A stretch of 64,000 nucleotides of DNA from Chimonanthus salicifolius (GCA_013350335.1 CM023534.1:16263302-16327301); one strand, 5' to 3'. Positions 34,025 to 47,465 are shown, counted from the first letter of the stretch. The notes: a model not told the origin generated them from the letters alone. Translations and numbers: made by a program.

Positions 34025-36805
34025 TGTAATAACCCAACCCGGAGTAGCGGGTCAGTAATATTGGGTAGAGTTAAGTGTTAGTAGATTAAGGTGATGATGT
34101 GTGTATTTACTTGTTTTAATGTTTTTAAAATGATTTTGAAAATACATTTGACTTAGAATTTTAGTTAGCCCCTATTTTACACGCTTTTTCTCCCTCAATT
34201 AGCTTACACATTTGAAATAGATTAATTGGAATTAAATATTGATTTTATAAACCTTTGATAAAATTTATATGAAAACCATAATTACATTTTATTGAAAATA
34301 TTATTTTCTATTAAGATAGATTTTATTTTTAACAAATTGAAAGTTAAATTGGAGATTTATAAATTATATATGTATTCTTAGTTTTATTTATTTTCAAAAT
34401 TCAAGTGAAAATGGTTTGAAAAACAAATTTGTGAAAAGACTATTTTGCCTATGTTTCAAAAGGATTTCATAGAATAAATTGAAAACTAAGTTTTAAAATG
34501 TGTAGTCAAAATTCACTTTCTAAAATTGTATTATACATTTTGATCAGAGATACATAGAGATTATGAAAATATGTATGTTTATTCAGATATGTTTAATAAA
34601 CCAAATTGTGTAAGCATAGAAAATCCTAATAATTCTAAGCCTACTCAATTTTATTTCCTTGTATTGGCAACAATTTTAGGAAAAGAAGATCACAAACATC
34701 AGTGACCATATGGCCTTAGCGTGTGCTATAGTGGAATAATAGTAATTATTATTATTATTATTATTATATTTTTTTTTGTGCAACTCTTTTTGGAAAATCA
34801 AGTTGGAGAGCAATTAGGAGACCCAACTAGAAATTACCCAAAATCTGTTTGGTCGAAAATCCCTAGTGGAAGTAGGAAGCCCGGCCAATTCCTTTTTAGT
34901 CTTCCTCTTTAAATTGGTTGGAATGCTTTGCAAAGAAATACACGTTTTGTCTATTGCAACTTCTAAGGTTATAACACCTAATGGACCCCATTTGCAAGAG
35001 AGAAATTCTAAGTTTGTTTTCCTTGGCCAACCCTCCCTAGCATGTCATTGTGTCAGGCGCATAATTCCTCTATGTCCTCAACAGAAATCTCTTGCTCCTC
35101 TCCAGTGGACGAAAAACAAGAAGCTCTCCCCATGTCCTCATTCTCTCTGTCGTCTGGCTGCTTGCAACATTCTACAATTCAACTCTGTACAACCAGCCAG
35201 CCAAACTGCACAATCAGCAAACTTTAGATCTTGATCGATAGGAGAGCTTTGATATTTCATTTTGTGCACTTCACGAAATTATAGGTGAGGAAAAACAATA
35301 CACTATATTTTGTTGTACATGATATTATCTATTTTATTTATGAGATTGAGCAATGTAAAAATATTGCCTTATGTAATGTGTTTTGGGAATATAATGTTGG
35401 ACCTATGATATGGACTGGATATATATAGGAATAGTGGTTGTAATCCGGTGCTTACTCACAGTAGTGTAAGGGAATAGGCTAAATGTTCTAATGGTCGTGA
35501 GGGGCCTCAGTCTACCCGGATAGTTGGAAAGTAACCATTAGCTTTTTTGAAAGATCCAATAATTATGTTCAAATTGGATGAATGTTTTATAAACTCTTAT
35601 AGAGTTATTTTTTATGTTATTGAGATGGGTCTATTATGTTGTGTTATCATAATAATAATATTGTGATATGAATTATTATTATGCATGTGTGATATTGTTG
35701 AGATTGATTTTAATGTTTTAAAACGTGTACATGATATTTATGTTAATTTGAGATCATATAGTCCTGCTTGGAGTATAGTGTGAATGATGAAATTCATGGC
35801 ATGTTATTATGATACATAACATGTGGCATGATGATAGAGATAATACATGGTAGGCATGTCATTGAGCATGGCATCTTCATATTCATGGGATGGGTATGGA
35901 GGTATAAGCCGTGATCTTTCATGTAGACTATGACGGTGGTAGTGTACAGCCTCGCTTTTAATGAGTAGTATCACGTATGTGGTAGGTTTGGATTATTAAG
36001 CAATGAAAGGTCATGTAGACTGTTATTTGGTGGTAATGTTAGCCTCGCTTCGGCGGGTAGGCCACTTCATGTGGTGTTGTATTAGCCTCGCTTCGGCGGG
36101 TAGGCCACCAAATACAGTAGGAGTTGTTGTGGATGAATGAGGCATTGGGTATTGTGCATTACATAGCAAAAAGCATGGACATTAAATGCATATTCAATTA
36201 TTTATGCTTTTAATATTTCTTTATTTGTATTACATTGAGTATATTGAAGATTTCACATTTTAGATATGTGTTATTGTATTCCTTCACAGGGCTTTGAGCT
36301 CACACCCTTACATTGCAGGTAACCCTCTGGATTTAGGATTGAAGGACGATGTTGAACACTAGAAGTTAATATGGATGATTATTTAAATTCCTAGTTAGGT
36401 GTTGGACTATGTTGATTAAGTTAATTATTAGATGCTTCTTATTCTTTGAGACTTGATTATTTGATTCAATTAATTTGAAAATTTTGAAATTTATTAGTTG
36501 GTTTAATTTTATGGAATGGGATGTGAGTAGTGAGATTAGATTTGATGTTAATAATAGATGTTATTTATTTTATATTGTCAATGACATTATAATGTATGCG
36601 ATGTGTAAATTTGGGCTTGAAGGATTTGATGGCTTCATTATTTCATTCATAATCTTTAAAATAAAATATATACTTATTTTCCCCTAAGCCACAAATCTGT
36701 GATGTAAGGCCCTTTAGATAGGTTACGCGTTGGGTGACGCTCGTTCAGCCTATAGTTAAGCGGGCCACGACCTGTTCATGCTATAGAAAGGGGCGGGGCG
36801 TTACA
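34025..36805 (+). mobile_element. Solo LTR, 2.78 kb, with perfect 5-bp target duplication
   Basis: It starts TGTAATAACCCAACCCGG and ends ggggcggggcgttaca. It is flanked by tttat at 34020-34024 and 36806-36810. There is no PBS, coding domain or second LTR inside. TG..CA ends and length point to a Ty3-type LTR in plus orientation, inserted into the older LTR at 21284-40818. It contains a tandem motif, agcctcgcttcggcgggtag, at about 36032 and about 36084. Short open frames inside have no recognised product. Confidence 0.88.
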
Positions 36806-37854
36806 TTTATCGCATAGATTAATTATCATGCAATACACACAGTTATCCACAAAATGCATATTCCTATCGGAATCACAGTTGGATTCCTGATCTATCATCA
36901 GATCACCAACATCACAATACCAAATAGTCTTTATGAATAAGTGAGTTCCGTACTACGTTTTAGGATTGCTAGATCTCGACATCCCGAAACACTCATAATC
37001 ACCTCCTTACGTGTGAACAGTGTCGGTATTACATTTTAAACCCATCACATCCTTTCTGTCAATAAAATGATGACGAATATTTACTTATTGCCGTAGGCTA
37101 ATGGTGAAATAAACATTGTATTGAATGCAAAATGAGATGCATTTTAATAAACACATAGTGTAATTGAATTACCTCACCTTCGGTTGGAGAATGTTTTTTA
37201 GTAATCTGTTTAAAACATAAAACAGTTTAAATACAACGTATAATAACGCTATATAGCCATAATATATATTCCTAAGTGTTTAAAATATCACAATAATAGA
37301 TTTATAGAGTTTTCTTGAAATTTTGTAAAAAAATACGATTTTGCCCCTAAGCTTAATACGGACTAAAAATAAGCCCACAAGTAGTCTAAAATAAGTATTT
37401 TTAAGCTAAAACAACATAAAATTCATTTTTGAAATCTTTCCAAAAAATTACGTTTTTGTCCAAAAAAATCCAGAATTACCAAAATGCCCCTGGGCACTAT
37501 TCATAAAAATTACAAAAATGCCACTGGTATTGTTCACCAAAATTACGAAAATGTCATTCGGGTACTTATTCATAAAAATTACAGAAATGTCATCGGATAC
37601 TATTCATAAAAATTACGAAAATACCATTCAGGTACATTAATAAAAATTACGAAAATGTCATTCTGACAATTTAGAACTTGAACAGTGCGATGATCAGTGC
37701 GCCACAAGTTACTGTTCATTGACAGATTTTCAAATTTCTTGTATTTTCTTCTTCGATTTGATAGAGTAAACTGTAAGGCATTTTCTAATGAAATTGAATA
37801 TCTAGCTTCCTCTTAATGAGGTCTACAAACTAAAAATATCAACTCAAAATAAAT

Positions 37855-39870
37855 TGTTGGTCAAGTTGGATTCTCTTAGACGGGGGGTGAATAGGACAAT
37901 TGTGGAATTTTAATTTTTTTTAAAGCTTTGGTCAATTAAAATTGAGTCTTTACTAATTAATCCAATTGATCTTCTAAAATATTGAGATTTATAATAAATA
38001 ATGAATGTGAAGTGAAATCTCAACAGAAACAACTTCACCGAACAAGTGTGCTAGAAATATAAGAAATAAACACAAATGCAAAAAGTAAAGTGAGGAGGTG
38101 AGTAGAGATGGAAAATCTTGACACAATGATTTTTACATGGTACGGCAACCTTGCTTACATCCAAGCCTCAAGTTCACCACTTGAGGATTTCACTAAATTC
38201 TCCTTCGAGGGTAGAGAAGAAACCTATTACAACCTTAATCTCTTTCACGGGTCGAGATCGAACCTATACAACACTTGATCTTCTCCACGGATGAAGATCG
38301 GACCGATAATGTTCAAGAGAGAAGCACTCTTCGCTCCTTAAAAGTGTTACACCAACCCTATATAAATTACACAATGATAGAAACAATTTGATTTTTAGAA
38401 AAATACCAAGAACGCTTGCCTCTTGATGCTCGAAGTGGCTTTGGCACGTTCTTAAAGATCCTCCCCTTTTCTTGGCTTCTTTGATGAAGTGTAGATGCTC
38501 CAATGATGCCCAACCAAGATGTAGGAGATGATATTTAGGGATGTTAAAATGTTTACTTATAAATACAATCTATCCCTAAAGGTCTCTCAAATACACACCC
38601 AAAGTGAGCCTAAGATGCTCAAAATTTGCCTATGAGAGTTTTGAGTATGAGTGAGATTAAGTTCAGAACTTTGGTAATCTAACTATGGAGTTTTAGTGCT
38701 CTTAAAATAATTAGAAGTCATGGAGAATGTTAGAGAGGGTTTTGCTCATCAAGAATCAACCTTTGAAATGTCTTAAGGTCATACATTTAAAGCCCTCTTG
38801 AAGATTTGGCTGTTGGAAGACGAAATCAAAAGAATAGAGCCGTTAAAAACTTCCTGTTGCGATTTCAGTCGACTGAACCGAAGATTCAGTTGACTGAAAT
38901 GTCCAGAAGTGACTGTTAAAACACCTGGGCACAATTTAGCCGACTGAAATAAAGATTCAGTCGACTGAATCTCGACAGTTTTGTATACTTCCACTAAAAT
39001 GACCATAATTTAGGTTTTCGAACTCGGTTTTGGGCATTCTTATGCTTGTTGGAAAGCTCACTGAGAGGTCTATCTACTCACCAAATTTGGTCCAATTTCA
39101 ATTCCATTTAATATCTTAAATAATCTCTCAAAGTGAAGGTATATAACAAAACTATTTTGATCTATTTTGCACCCTTTCATTGAAATGCTCATAACTTGAG
39201 GTATACATCTCCAAATTGGGTATTCTTAGGTTCGTTAAAAAGATAATTGAGAAATCTATATACTCACAAAATTTGGTAAAATTTAAGGTCTATGTGATAC
39301 CTCAACTAATCTCTCAAAATAAGAGTGTATGACAAAACTGTTTTGTTCTATTTTACACCCTTTTATTGTAGTGCTCATAACTTGAGCTATACATTTCCGA
39401 ATTGGGTGTTATTAAACTTTTTGAAAAGATATTTTAGTTCTATATCAAATCATTAAAATTTTACTAATACTTGGGAACATTTGATAGAAGAAAAATCTTG
39501 CCAAAAATAGAGCAAATTTCACTTAACGTAAGAAATCCAAATTAGTTCAACCAAATTCTAAGTTATGGATTCTAATGTTTGTCCCATTGGTAATTTTAGG
39601 TCTTCTAAGTCATTTCTAAGGTCCAAATACCTGTGTTGGTTGACATTCATGAAGTTCTTCCAATTTCGATGCAATACTTTCCAAATGACTTGTCTTCTAG
39701 AGCTTCAAACTTGATTTGACTATATAGGTCTTCCAGAGGCACGGTCTTGACAACCGAACAAGGTCATGATAAGTCACACAAATTGACAACTTATGACTGA
39801 GTCGAACACAGTCATGGAATTGACAACCCAGTCTAACTCAGGGGAGACAGATTTAACTTTTAAGCCAACA
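37855..39870 (-). mobile_element. Copia-type solo LTR, about 2.0 kb (copy A)
   Basis: It starts TGTTGGTCAAGTTGG and ends ttttaagccaaca, the TGTTGG..CCAACA ends usual for copia LTRs. The ggggggtgaatag near the left end is the reverse of the C-rich end of such LTRs, so orientation is minus. It shares long blocks with 47465-49314, for example gatttttac.tgg...ggcaacctt, cacttgaggatttcactaaa and gtcacggaattgacaac. The flanking five bases (taaat, atact) do not match, so the insertion duplication is lost or the ends are off by a few bases. A cluster of TTCAGTCGACTGAA-like palindromes lies at 38863-38973. Confidence 0.7.
38863..38973. repeat. Four-fold cluster of TTCAGTCGACTGAA palindromes
   Basis: Four versions of a 14-bp palindrome occur in 110 bp: tttcagtcgactgaac, attcagttgactgaaa, tttagccgactgaaat and attcagtcgactgaat. 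They sit in the middle of copia LTR A. Confidence 0.85.
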
Positions 39871-40979
39871 ATACTTACAGAAATCTTCCAAAAAATTAAG
39901 ACAGCTATTATAGGCAATAGTAAACACCAGCAGAGAGAAAATCTAATAAAAACTGAGAAAAACTTTGTGATTTTGTGATTTTAAAGGTCAAGGGAGTGCA
40001 CCTATTTATCGGGGTTTAGAAATCACTGTGTGAGATTTGGTGTGTGAACCCTGCCCCTTGGATCTGTCGGCAGAATCAAAACAGTTGATTACTGTCGGCA
40101 AGATGAAATCAGAAGAAAACCTTATCTTTTACAACAGTAAAAATTATTGTTACTTTAACCTTTTTCTGTTCGAGTATATAAGACCCTAACTCATGAAAAT
40201 CCGATACCGCATGTGTGTTGAGAAACAGGGTTTACTTACAGTGTACGTTTACTTTTTGTTTTGACACCGAAAATGGGGCATTTTCATAAGTTCAATGTTT
40301 TAATAAAATAGGCGCCTTATAATCATCGTGATTTTGACACTTCGAAACAAGTGTTTAAAATACTCATTTCGACATTCTAAAAATGTCAAAGAGTTTGATA
40401 AAATACACATCGACTGTGATCTGAGTTTGCTAATTTTCGAATAACGGGGTACCTTGAAAATCAAAGCTTTTAGGTAAAAGCATGTGTAAAATACACATTT
40501 CAAGGAGTATCGTACTTAAAAGCTTAATATGTGTGTGAATTTCAAGTCTTAATATATCAGAAAAGTGGTCTTTCATACTCAAGAAGTTTATAAGACATTA
40601 TTCATGATTTTATACATAAAACAAAACACATTATGTAATGTCCAAAATGCCCTCCGAACTTCATCGTGTTGGATCACTAAGCAAACGAGCTCTGATCGGG
40701 TCACATAATATCTTTTCGGGAAGCTCTTTCTGTACTCTATCATGTTAACTGGTCACAAAATCGAGTTAATAGTTCTAAATATTTGTTATTTTTCTAATTT
40801 AAGGGTCAGGTTATTATAGAAGATCATGCTCCACCAAAGGCTTAAAAAGTACTATGGCCATAGATGACCTTAGGTGGAACCCAGACCTAAGAGATGACTA
40901 TCCTTAGACTTAGTTGAACAAATGATAAAGTCATATAAAGCCTAGAGAGGTTATTGTATAATGAATTGGAAATAAATTT

Positions 40980-41560
40980 GAAAAATAAATTATGTTCACT
41001 ATTAGCTTGACCTGTTTATCTCACCGACCCCTCGGTGGAGAAAGGACCAACTCATCGTGGTCAAGGACTGGTTTGCTAATTTGACATTGGTTCTGGAACT
41101 TAGAACTGTCATTCTGAGAATGTTTCTGACTGAAAGTCTCGTATGTACCGACCACTCGGTGATGAACTTAGTCGACCACTCGTGGTCGACGACTTATCAG
41201 TAAAAGAATTATGTGTCCTGGACTATGAACCAAAGTAGACTCATGAAAAAACAAGCATCTCGGTGATTCAAGACCGATCGAGAATAACACGACCGAGGCC
41301 TCGGCAAAAGGCGATAGGTCGTTCTGGTTTGACTAGTTTCTGTCTTGAAACTCTGTCAGCATGGAGTTGCCCAGATCGAGCCTCTTGTATAGACCGACCC
41401 ATCGGTGCTATGACTATCAACCCATCGACGACATCGACATGTCGACCGGGAAATAATTATGTCGTTGGAAGTGAATTCAATGCGCAATGATCGAGTGATT
41501 GAGCGGTAATAAATATGAACACCGACCCATCGGTGCCAACGACCTGTCGGTCTTGGACAG
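40980..41560. repeat. Cluster of accgacc-atcggt inverted motifs in the outer copia LTR
   Basis: Repeated short palindromic motifs occur: ccgacccctcggtgg, accgaccactcggtga, gtcgaccactcgtggtcgac, accgacccatcggtgct and accgacccatcggtgcc. They occupy the central part of this LTR, as the different palindromes do in copies A and B. Confidence 0.75.
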
Positions 41561-42350
41561 TCCAAATGATTTTAATACTTATTTATGAATATGAGTGTTG
41601 TATGACCATTTGGGTATCTTCCCTGAATTGAGAAAAATCATACACTCTAGGGAATGATCAGCTCTCTTGTGCCTATACCAAAAAATAAAATACCCAATCT
41701 TTGATTAAAGATTGTGAGAGAGAAAGAAAGAAGAGAAGAGACAACATGTACTAGGACTTGAACCAATTATCCTACTCTCATTGAAACCGTGATTGCTATT
41801 CGACGACTAAAAGAAAGAGCGTCGTTACAACTTGAGTAAATATTTGAGAAGCAAACATCATCAACGAAAAAGAGCTTTAAGGCAAGTGCTTCTTGGTTTT
41901 AACTTTGCTTTTAAAACCTGTAACCCCAAAGTGGATTAAGGAGAAGTACTCCGGAACCATTATAAAAAACTCTAGAGCGTCGTTTCTGGCACATTGGTGG
42001 GTGGAAGTCTCAGCCGATTGAGTGAGGTGGAATTTCTACTCTAATTGTGAGGGTGTAAGTCCCCATATAGTGAATTTGGAGATAACTTAAGGTTGGACGA
42101 GTCCTAACAGTGGATGTAGGTTGGTTAACCGAACCACTTTATATCTTGTGTCCTTAAGATTGTGGTGTTAGAGCTAACTTCTTGTATTGATTGATTAATC
42201 AATTTTGCTAACATACAACTAATTGATTGTTATATTAGCCGTACTTAATATAATCAATCAAGTTAATTTCAAAAGGGAGCAACAAATTAAGATTGGCCCA
42301 TTCAACCTCCCTCCCCCCCCCCCCCCTCTAGGATCAATAGTGTTCTAGCA

Positions 42351-43337
42351 CATTGGGATTTTCAATATTATTTTCATTTTTTTTTAGCGGTAAAAATGAT
42401 AGATGCAATAAATCAAAGGAGTACATAAACAAGAAGAGAGAAATTGTCTAACATGATTAGACTCAGAACAAGACCAAGAAAAGAAAAGACAACAAGAAGA
42501 ATAAAAAAAAACAAAAAGAATGAAAATAAGATATCCTCCCATCTCATAGGAGAAAAACGCCAGAGATTTATATAATTTTCATTTCAAATAACTATTTGAA
42601 ATTTTAAAAGTTTGAAGTGCTTTAATTATATTATCCATATATTTTAACGAATAAAAGAGGCAATGACCATGCACCTTCTCATTTTTCTCTTCTTCTTTTT
42701 TTCGTATTTAGAGCAGTGTTATAAAAGCCAGAACGAACCGGCGGTGGCTGCAGTTCTCGGCTCATGGTTTTACCTTCAAAACGGCAGAAAATCGGTCACA
42801 AAATAATATTATAAATTCTATTATTTTATTAAAACAATGCCCTCATTGTACAAAGTTTGTCTGGCACAATTTTTATAAGAAGTAAAATGATAATATTTTA
42901 TATACCACTTTTATTTATAAAACCAGACACATCTTTAGGTTTGTATACCTATTGTTTTATCTCTAATTAAATGTCTTTAAATCTAATGAAACTTATCTAA
43001 ATTTAAAATAATAAGTGCTTAAATCACCATTTAAAAAAATTTCTTGACATTTAAAAAAAAATTAAGAACAAATTTTTAAGAAAAAAAGTAGTTCAAAAAT
43101 TTCTTCAACGGACTTCTAATTTTATTTTCAAAAAAGTCTCTAAAACCAAGTTTTTATAAAATTAATGCTCTTTCTTCTTTGAAAAATAGACATCCTATGT
43201 AAATTTGAATTAGATAATTTGCAGATACGTTGGATTAACCCTCTATGAATGACTCGAAATTTTGCAATAACTTGGATGAATTATTAACTTCATATAAGGC
43301 AAAGCTTTTGAAAATCATAAACATTAGACTTCATAAA
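42351..43337. other. Non-coding A/T-rich stretch
   Basis: No gene or complete element is recognised. Confidence 0.3.
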
Positions 43338-43531
43338 TCTAACGACCCGACCCGAATACAGGTTTAGGGCCTGACTCAACAAGAAATTGTCCGCTCTGGG
43401 CCTCGCACAAAAGCGAACCAACCTAAAACGTGTCCTTCTTGACTACCAAGTGTGGCTTCAAATAAACCCAAGGCCACTTCCCTTCCAAACCGATGTGGGA
43501 CTCCCAAATTGGTTTGATGTAGGATATCACA
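43338..43531 (-). mobile_element. TRIM-type solo LTR, 194 bp
   Basis: Reverse-read, it runs from TGTGATATCC through cccacatcggtttgg and gcccagagcggacaatttc to gggtcgggtcgtta, with a final mutated ga for ca. The same landmarks in the same order occur at 48439-48688 on the other strand. Flanks read ataaa on the left and (a)taaaa on the right, so a duplication is possible but not clean. Confidence 0.7.
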
Positions 43532-43588
43532 TAAAATATGAATAAGATCTTGATAGATTCATTATCCATAACTAAGATGAGCGAAAAT

Positions 43589-46133
43589 TGTAATACTCTG
43601 ACTTTAAATTAGGCTTAATTGTGTGATTATGAGTCGTTTAGTGTGATTTGTGATCTGTTAATCCTAAAGATTACAGAGTGAGCTTTCTGAAAAGTCCAAG
43701 TTTGGCCCAATCCGAGCTCGACAGCTCATTGATCCAACTCATTGATATTGGAAGGGAAAAATTGTAAATACCTAAACTTTATTTATTTAATTAGAAAAAT
43801 GATATGATAATGTTTTGGATAAACACCGTCCAAAACTTAAGATAATACTTATCCAAAACAATGGATAATGCTTATCTATTTACTTTTCTCTTAAAAAAAA
43901 GGGATGACCCCCTCCCTCATATAATTATTTTCTTTCCCTCCTTCTGCAAATTTTTTTTCTTCTGTCAATGTTTTCTACAAATGTCATTTTTGGTGGGTTT
44001 TAGAGGTAAAGTCGAGACCGTACCAAAACTCTCCCAGAACGTATCAATTTATCGACTTTAATAAGATGATGATTTGGTTATTTAACTATGCTTTGTTGCC
44101 CTTTTTGAAAGCATGTTATGATGATGTGAGATTTAATTTATAAATTGTGATTTGAATTATAGTTATATTTGACTTTAGTGCATTGTAATCCTAGTTATTA
44201 TTTCGTATAATTTGGATTATATTTTGGTTTAATGTGAAAATATGATATGATGAATTATTGATCTTATATCATGTGATTGAGATATTGTGATATGGCGCAA
44301 GCGTGACCAATGACTAATACCGGTTCTGAATTTTATGTGAGTTTTATATGCCCCGAAGAACCTGGTCGGATCCGTCGAATTTGTTTGAGATACCATCACA
44401 TATGAATTATCGCTACATTATGCATGTCCTTAGTTGTGAAATCTATATTTATGGGTGTTCTCTTGCACACAGCGTATTTGATTGGGCTTATGAAGTTGTG
44501 TGTGCACATGATGGATTTCCATATGTGAAGGATAAATAGATCTAAGGATCGGACGGATGTCTTAAAAATCTACAAAATTGATAATGATTGAGATCTACGG
44601 TTTATAAAAAGGTATGATTAAATTGGGGTTGAGCTGAAGAATAGATTGGGTACATTCCTTGTGTATATATTTGGGAACCGTAACTTGATAAATAAGTGTT
44701 GTTTGGAGATCTCTAGACTTCTAAACTGGTGAATGTGTGTTATTGTGATCTGCAAAGGGTACTATGGACCATGTGGGTGATTTTGGATTATGTTAGCCAC
44801 CTATAGAAGATAGTTCTGATTATGGGATTCCAGTTCATGAGATGTATTCCACAAGTTGACCCGCGATGTGAGGGCCAGGTATATGAGATATGATAGGCCG
44901 CATCGGGTTATCCACGTGTGATATGTGTTTTATAATTGGCATCGTCTAATAGGTTATTGATGACTGTGATTAGTGGCTTGTGAGAGAAAGATCCCACTTT
45001 AAAGGTTTGACTAAGACCGTGAATGAGTTTGTCATCAATAAGAGAGGAGTGAGGCCTAGAGACCCAAAAAGCCAAGGGGACAAATGTAGGTGTGCAGGTG
45101 ATGGTGAGTGCCAGATAGACGGACTACACACTGGCAAACTACTACACTATCTTGAGGTGAAAGGTGCGGTACTCACAAGTCTCACACCGGAGTCAAATGA
45201 GTGAGTGAATTGTTTATAATATGGATTGAGAGTATCACGGTACCAGGTGAGATGAATCTTGGAGGAGTATGATAGTCTGATAAGTTGCACTCTTTTTTTG
45301 GTTAAGATGATGACCGAGTGCTTAAGAACTATGATATAGGTATTGTTGGCCGTACCTTATGCCTTGTCACTGGTTTCGTGACACTTGTATGGGTCCATGT
45401 GGTGTTGAGAATGGACTTGTGTGATGTATGGCTGAATGTTGGATGTATGTGATGGATGTAGAGTGGTGTTGGATATCTTGCATTTTTATATTGGATATTA
45501 TCATATGCGAGTCTCCTATTGTTTTATTGTACCCCTACTAAGCTGATGACCCGTGGGCAAGTGAGGTTTACTCCCTAACAATTTTTAGGTAATTACCGAG
45601 AAGTGACGGAGCGGACTCTTGGAGTTAGCATCGTGGTCCTAAGCAGGGCCGGTCAGATACAAGTTGATGCTTAAAGCAAAAAATCTAAACGGGGCCTTCT
45701 TTGTATTGAAGATATTATTATAAATAGTATTTAATTAAAATTTTAATTATATACAATAAAAAAGAATTTGAAAAAAAAAATTCGGGCCTTTTTTAACACT
45801 CCTGCGGCAGAAAGTTGGGCCTCCCTAATAGGTTTTTGCGATAAGATTATCATTACTTTCGGGCCTTCCCATATTTAGGGCCTTAAGCGGCCGCTTTTGT
45901 TGCCTCTGGGTAGAGCCAGCCATTGTTCTAAGTCGAGGATGGCTTCCATTTGACATACGACTCTTTATCTGTATTTAAATTAATGGTGGTAATTAATTGA
46001 TTATAGATTTATTCTTATAACATTGAATTTGATATTGGAAGCCAATTGACCATGTACATGTATTGTGTTATAATCGATTGTAATTGTTAAAAAAAATAAA
46101 AAATACACACCCATCTCGGGGCGGGTCGTGACA
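43589..46133 (+). mobile_element. Ty3-type solo LTR, 2.5 kb
   Basis: It starts TGTAATACTCTGACTTT and ends cggggcgggtcgtgaca. Near the start, the block aagtttggcccaatccgagc followed by agctcattgatccaac parallels the same region of the chromovirus LTR in sense orientation, so it is a distant relative. No coding or PBS follows. The flanks (aaaat, attgg) do not form a duplication. A MITE is inserted at 45644-45924. Confidence 0.7.
45644..45924. mobile_element. hAT-type MITE, 281 bp
   Basis: The left end cagggccggtc and the reversed right end (aatggctggctc) form an imperfect inverted repeat. The flanks are gtcctaag (45636-45643) and gttctaag (45925-45932), an 8-bp duplication with one change. The gggcc-rich ends and A/T-rich middle are usual for hAT MITEs. 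Confidence 0.75.
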
Positions 46134-47246
46134 ATTGGATGCAGCTCCTTGCGCTATTACTGATTTTTTAACTAAGGATTTGTATTTATTATCTATAAAT
46201 TTACAGTAAGTAAAATGGATTAATTTTTTTATAATCAATATAATTAAAATAATATTTTACTTCAAATTATTATAATTTAATGAGATGAATTTGAAAAATA
46301 CTTAGTTTGTAATAGTTAAAATTTCAAAGTCCAAAAAGATATAGCTAAATTAATTATATAGTTTTCAAGCTGTACCTAATTATCTTTTTTATATTTTTTG
46401 TATAATTCAATTAAATCTTTTGTCTAATTAAAATTTTGATGGAGAATTTTTGAAAAAAATTCCATGGGTCCTATACGAATGTGGTGTTATATCGTGTATT
46501 TCAGATTAACATTTTAAAATATTATTTTAATCTTTAAATTTTATTAGATTAAAAATATATTAAGTCTTAAAGTTACATTTTTTTAGAAAGAACTAGAGTA
46601 AAACGTCTATAATGGAATATGGTTTGGACCACAATACGTATATTACATTATAGATATTATTAAATTAGAGGGTCTAAAAGTATTTCTTTCTAAAAATTTC
46701 CTTAAAACTCTTAGATATCATTAAAATCTAATTTCGACTTCTCCTTGTGAAAATAAATTACTTCATTCATTCTAGTAAGCAAGCTTATCCAAAAGTCTAT
46801 CTCAAATTGCTTTTCTGAAGTTTAGATGATGTAGTTTGTGAGTTCCTTAATCACTTCTACAGTAATTTTATATTCTGAATGTATAAAATATTAATTTACA
46901 AAATGATCGGAACAATACATTTTTATTCTTAATGTATTGAGTACTAAGTTAAATAAATTTATTACATTTTATAAGAGTTTGAGGTCGGGTCACCGATATC
47001 ATTTTAAACAGGTTATAACTTTATAATTACTAAATAGTAGAAAATTTATTGTTATTTGAACGTAAGATCTAATAAAAATGACTTTACATCTGTTAATAAA
47101 GCTATGCTTTTAAAGTTTTTTAAATTTATTAGCTTTAAATTACATTTAATTTTAACACCAATTTCCACTATGACTTCATGGTGAGTTTGAAAGTTCTATT
47201 CATGAAAATGAAGTTCAGCAAAAGTTAATTTAATTTGATTAACAAC
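46134..47246. other. Non-coding A/T-rich stretch
   Basis: No gene or recognised repeat is seen. Confidence 0.3.
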
Positions 47247-47465
47247 ACAATGATCTTAATGCACTCTGAAAGTTGATTACTTGATATTATTATTTCAATT
47301 ATTAAATTTAAGATGTTTCAAAAATATAATTAGATCTAAAAAATACATCGAATAAAAAAAAATCATGTTTGAATATAGGTACAAAAATGTTATCTTTGAT
47401 TGGGGATCATAATTGTAAAGCTATCAAATTTAAATTGTTTAAATTATTATTTTCCATACACATTT
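47247..47465 (+). repeat. Left copy of a direct repeat of about 219 bp flanking copia LTR B
   Basis: It runs from acaatgatctt to ccatacacattt. It matches 49312-49531 with roughly eight to ten differences. It ends exactly where the copia LTR begins. Confidence 0.88.

Larger units (their letters stand above)
21284..40818 (-). mobile_element. Ty3-type solo LTR (about 3.2 kb of own sequence) interrupted by three later insertions
   Basis: The left end TGTCACGCCCCGACTCC starts at 21284. The right end (ggtcaggttattata, from ..ttaca by a C-to-T change) stops at 40818. Both sides carry gaaga (21279-21283 and 40819-40823), a perfect 5-bp duplication. Its pieces are 21284-21577, 33093-34024, 36806-37854 and 39871-40818, about 3.2 kb in all. 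This is similar in length and style to the LTRs of the chromovirus inside it. No internal domain remains, so it is a solo LTR, in minus orientation. Confidence 0.8.
21195..42350 (+). mobile_element. Copia-type LTR (SIRE-like), about 1.6 kb, split by a 19.5-kb nested insertion
   Basis: The left part is 21195-21283, starting TGTTAGGACCCGG. The right part resumes at 40824 and runs to about 42350. The right part has features usual for long copia LTR ends: a block around ggttggttaaccgaaccact and a C-rich run (42313-42326) shortly before tctaggatcaatagtgttct. The two parts are joined by removing the element at 21284-40818 and one copy of its duplication. The right boundary (tctagca) and the 5-bp duplication of this outer LTR could not be confirmed. 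It appears to be a solo LTR, since no internal copia coding follows. Confidence 0.55.

Noticed and set aside
34866..35234. 122-codon frame in the solo LTR
   Set aside because: It is low in known motifs, lies inside an LTR and overlaps another frame of similar quality.
43589..46133. Full LTR retrotransposon at this place
   Set aside because: There is only one LTR, with no PBS, PPT or coding, so it is described as a solo LTR.
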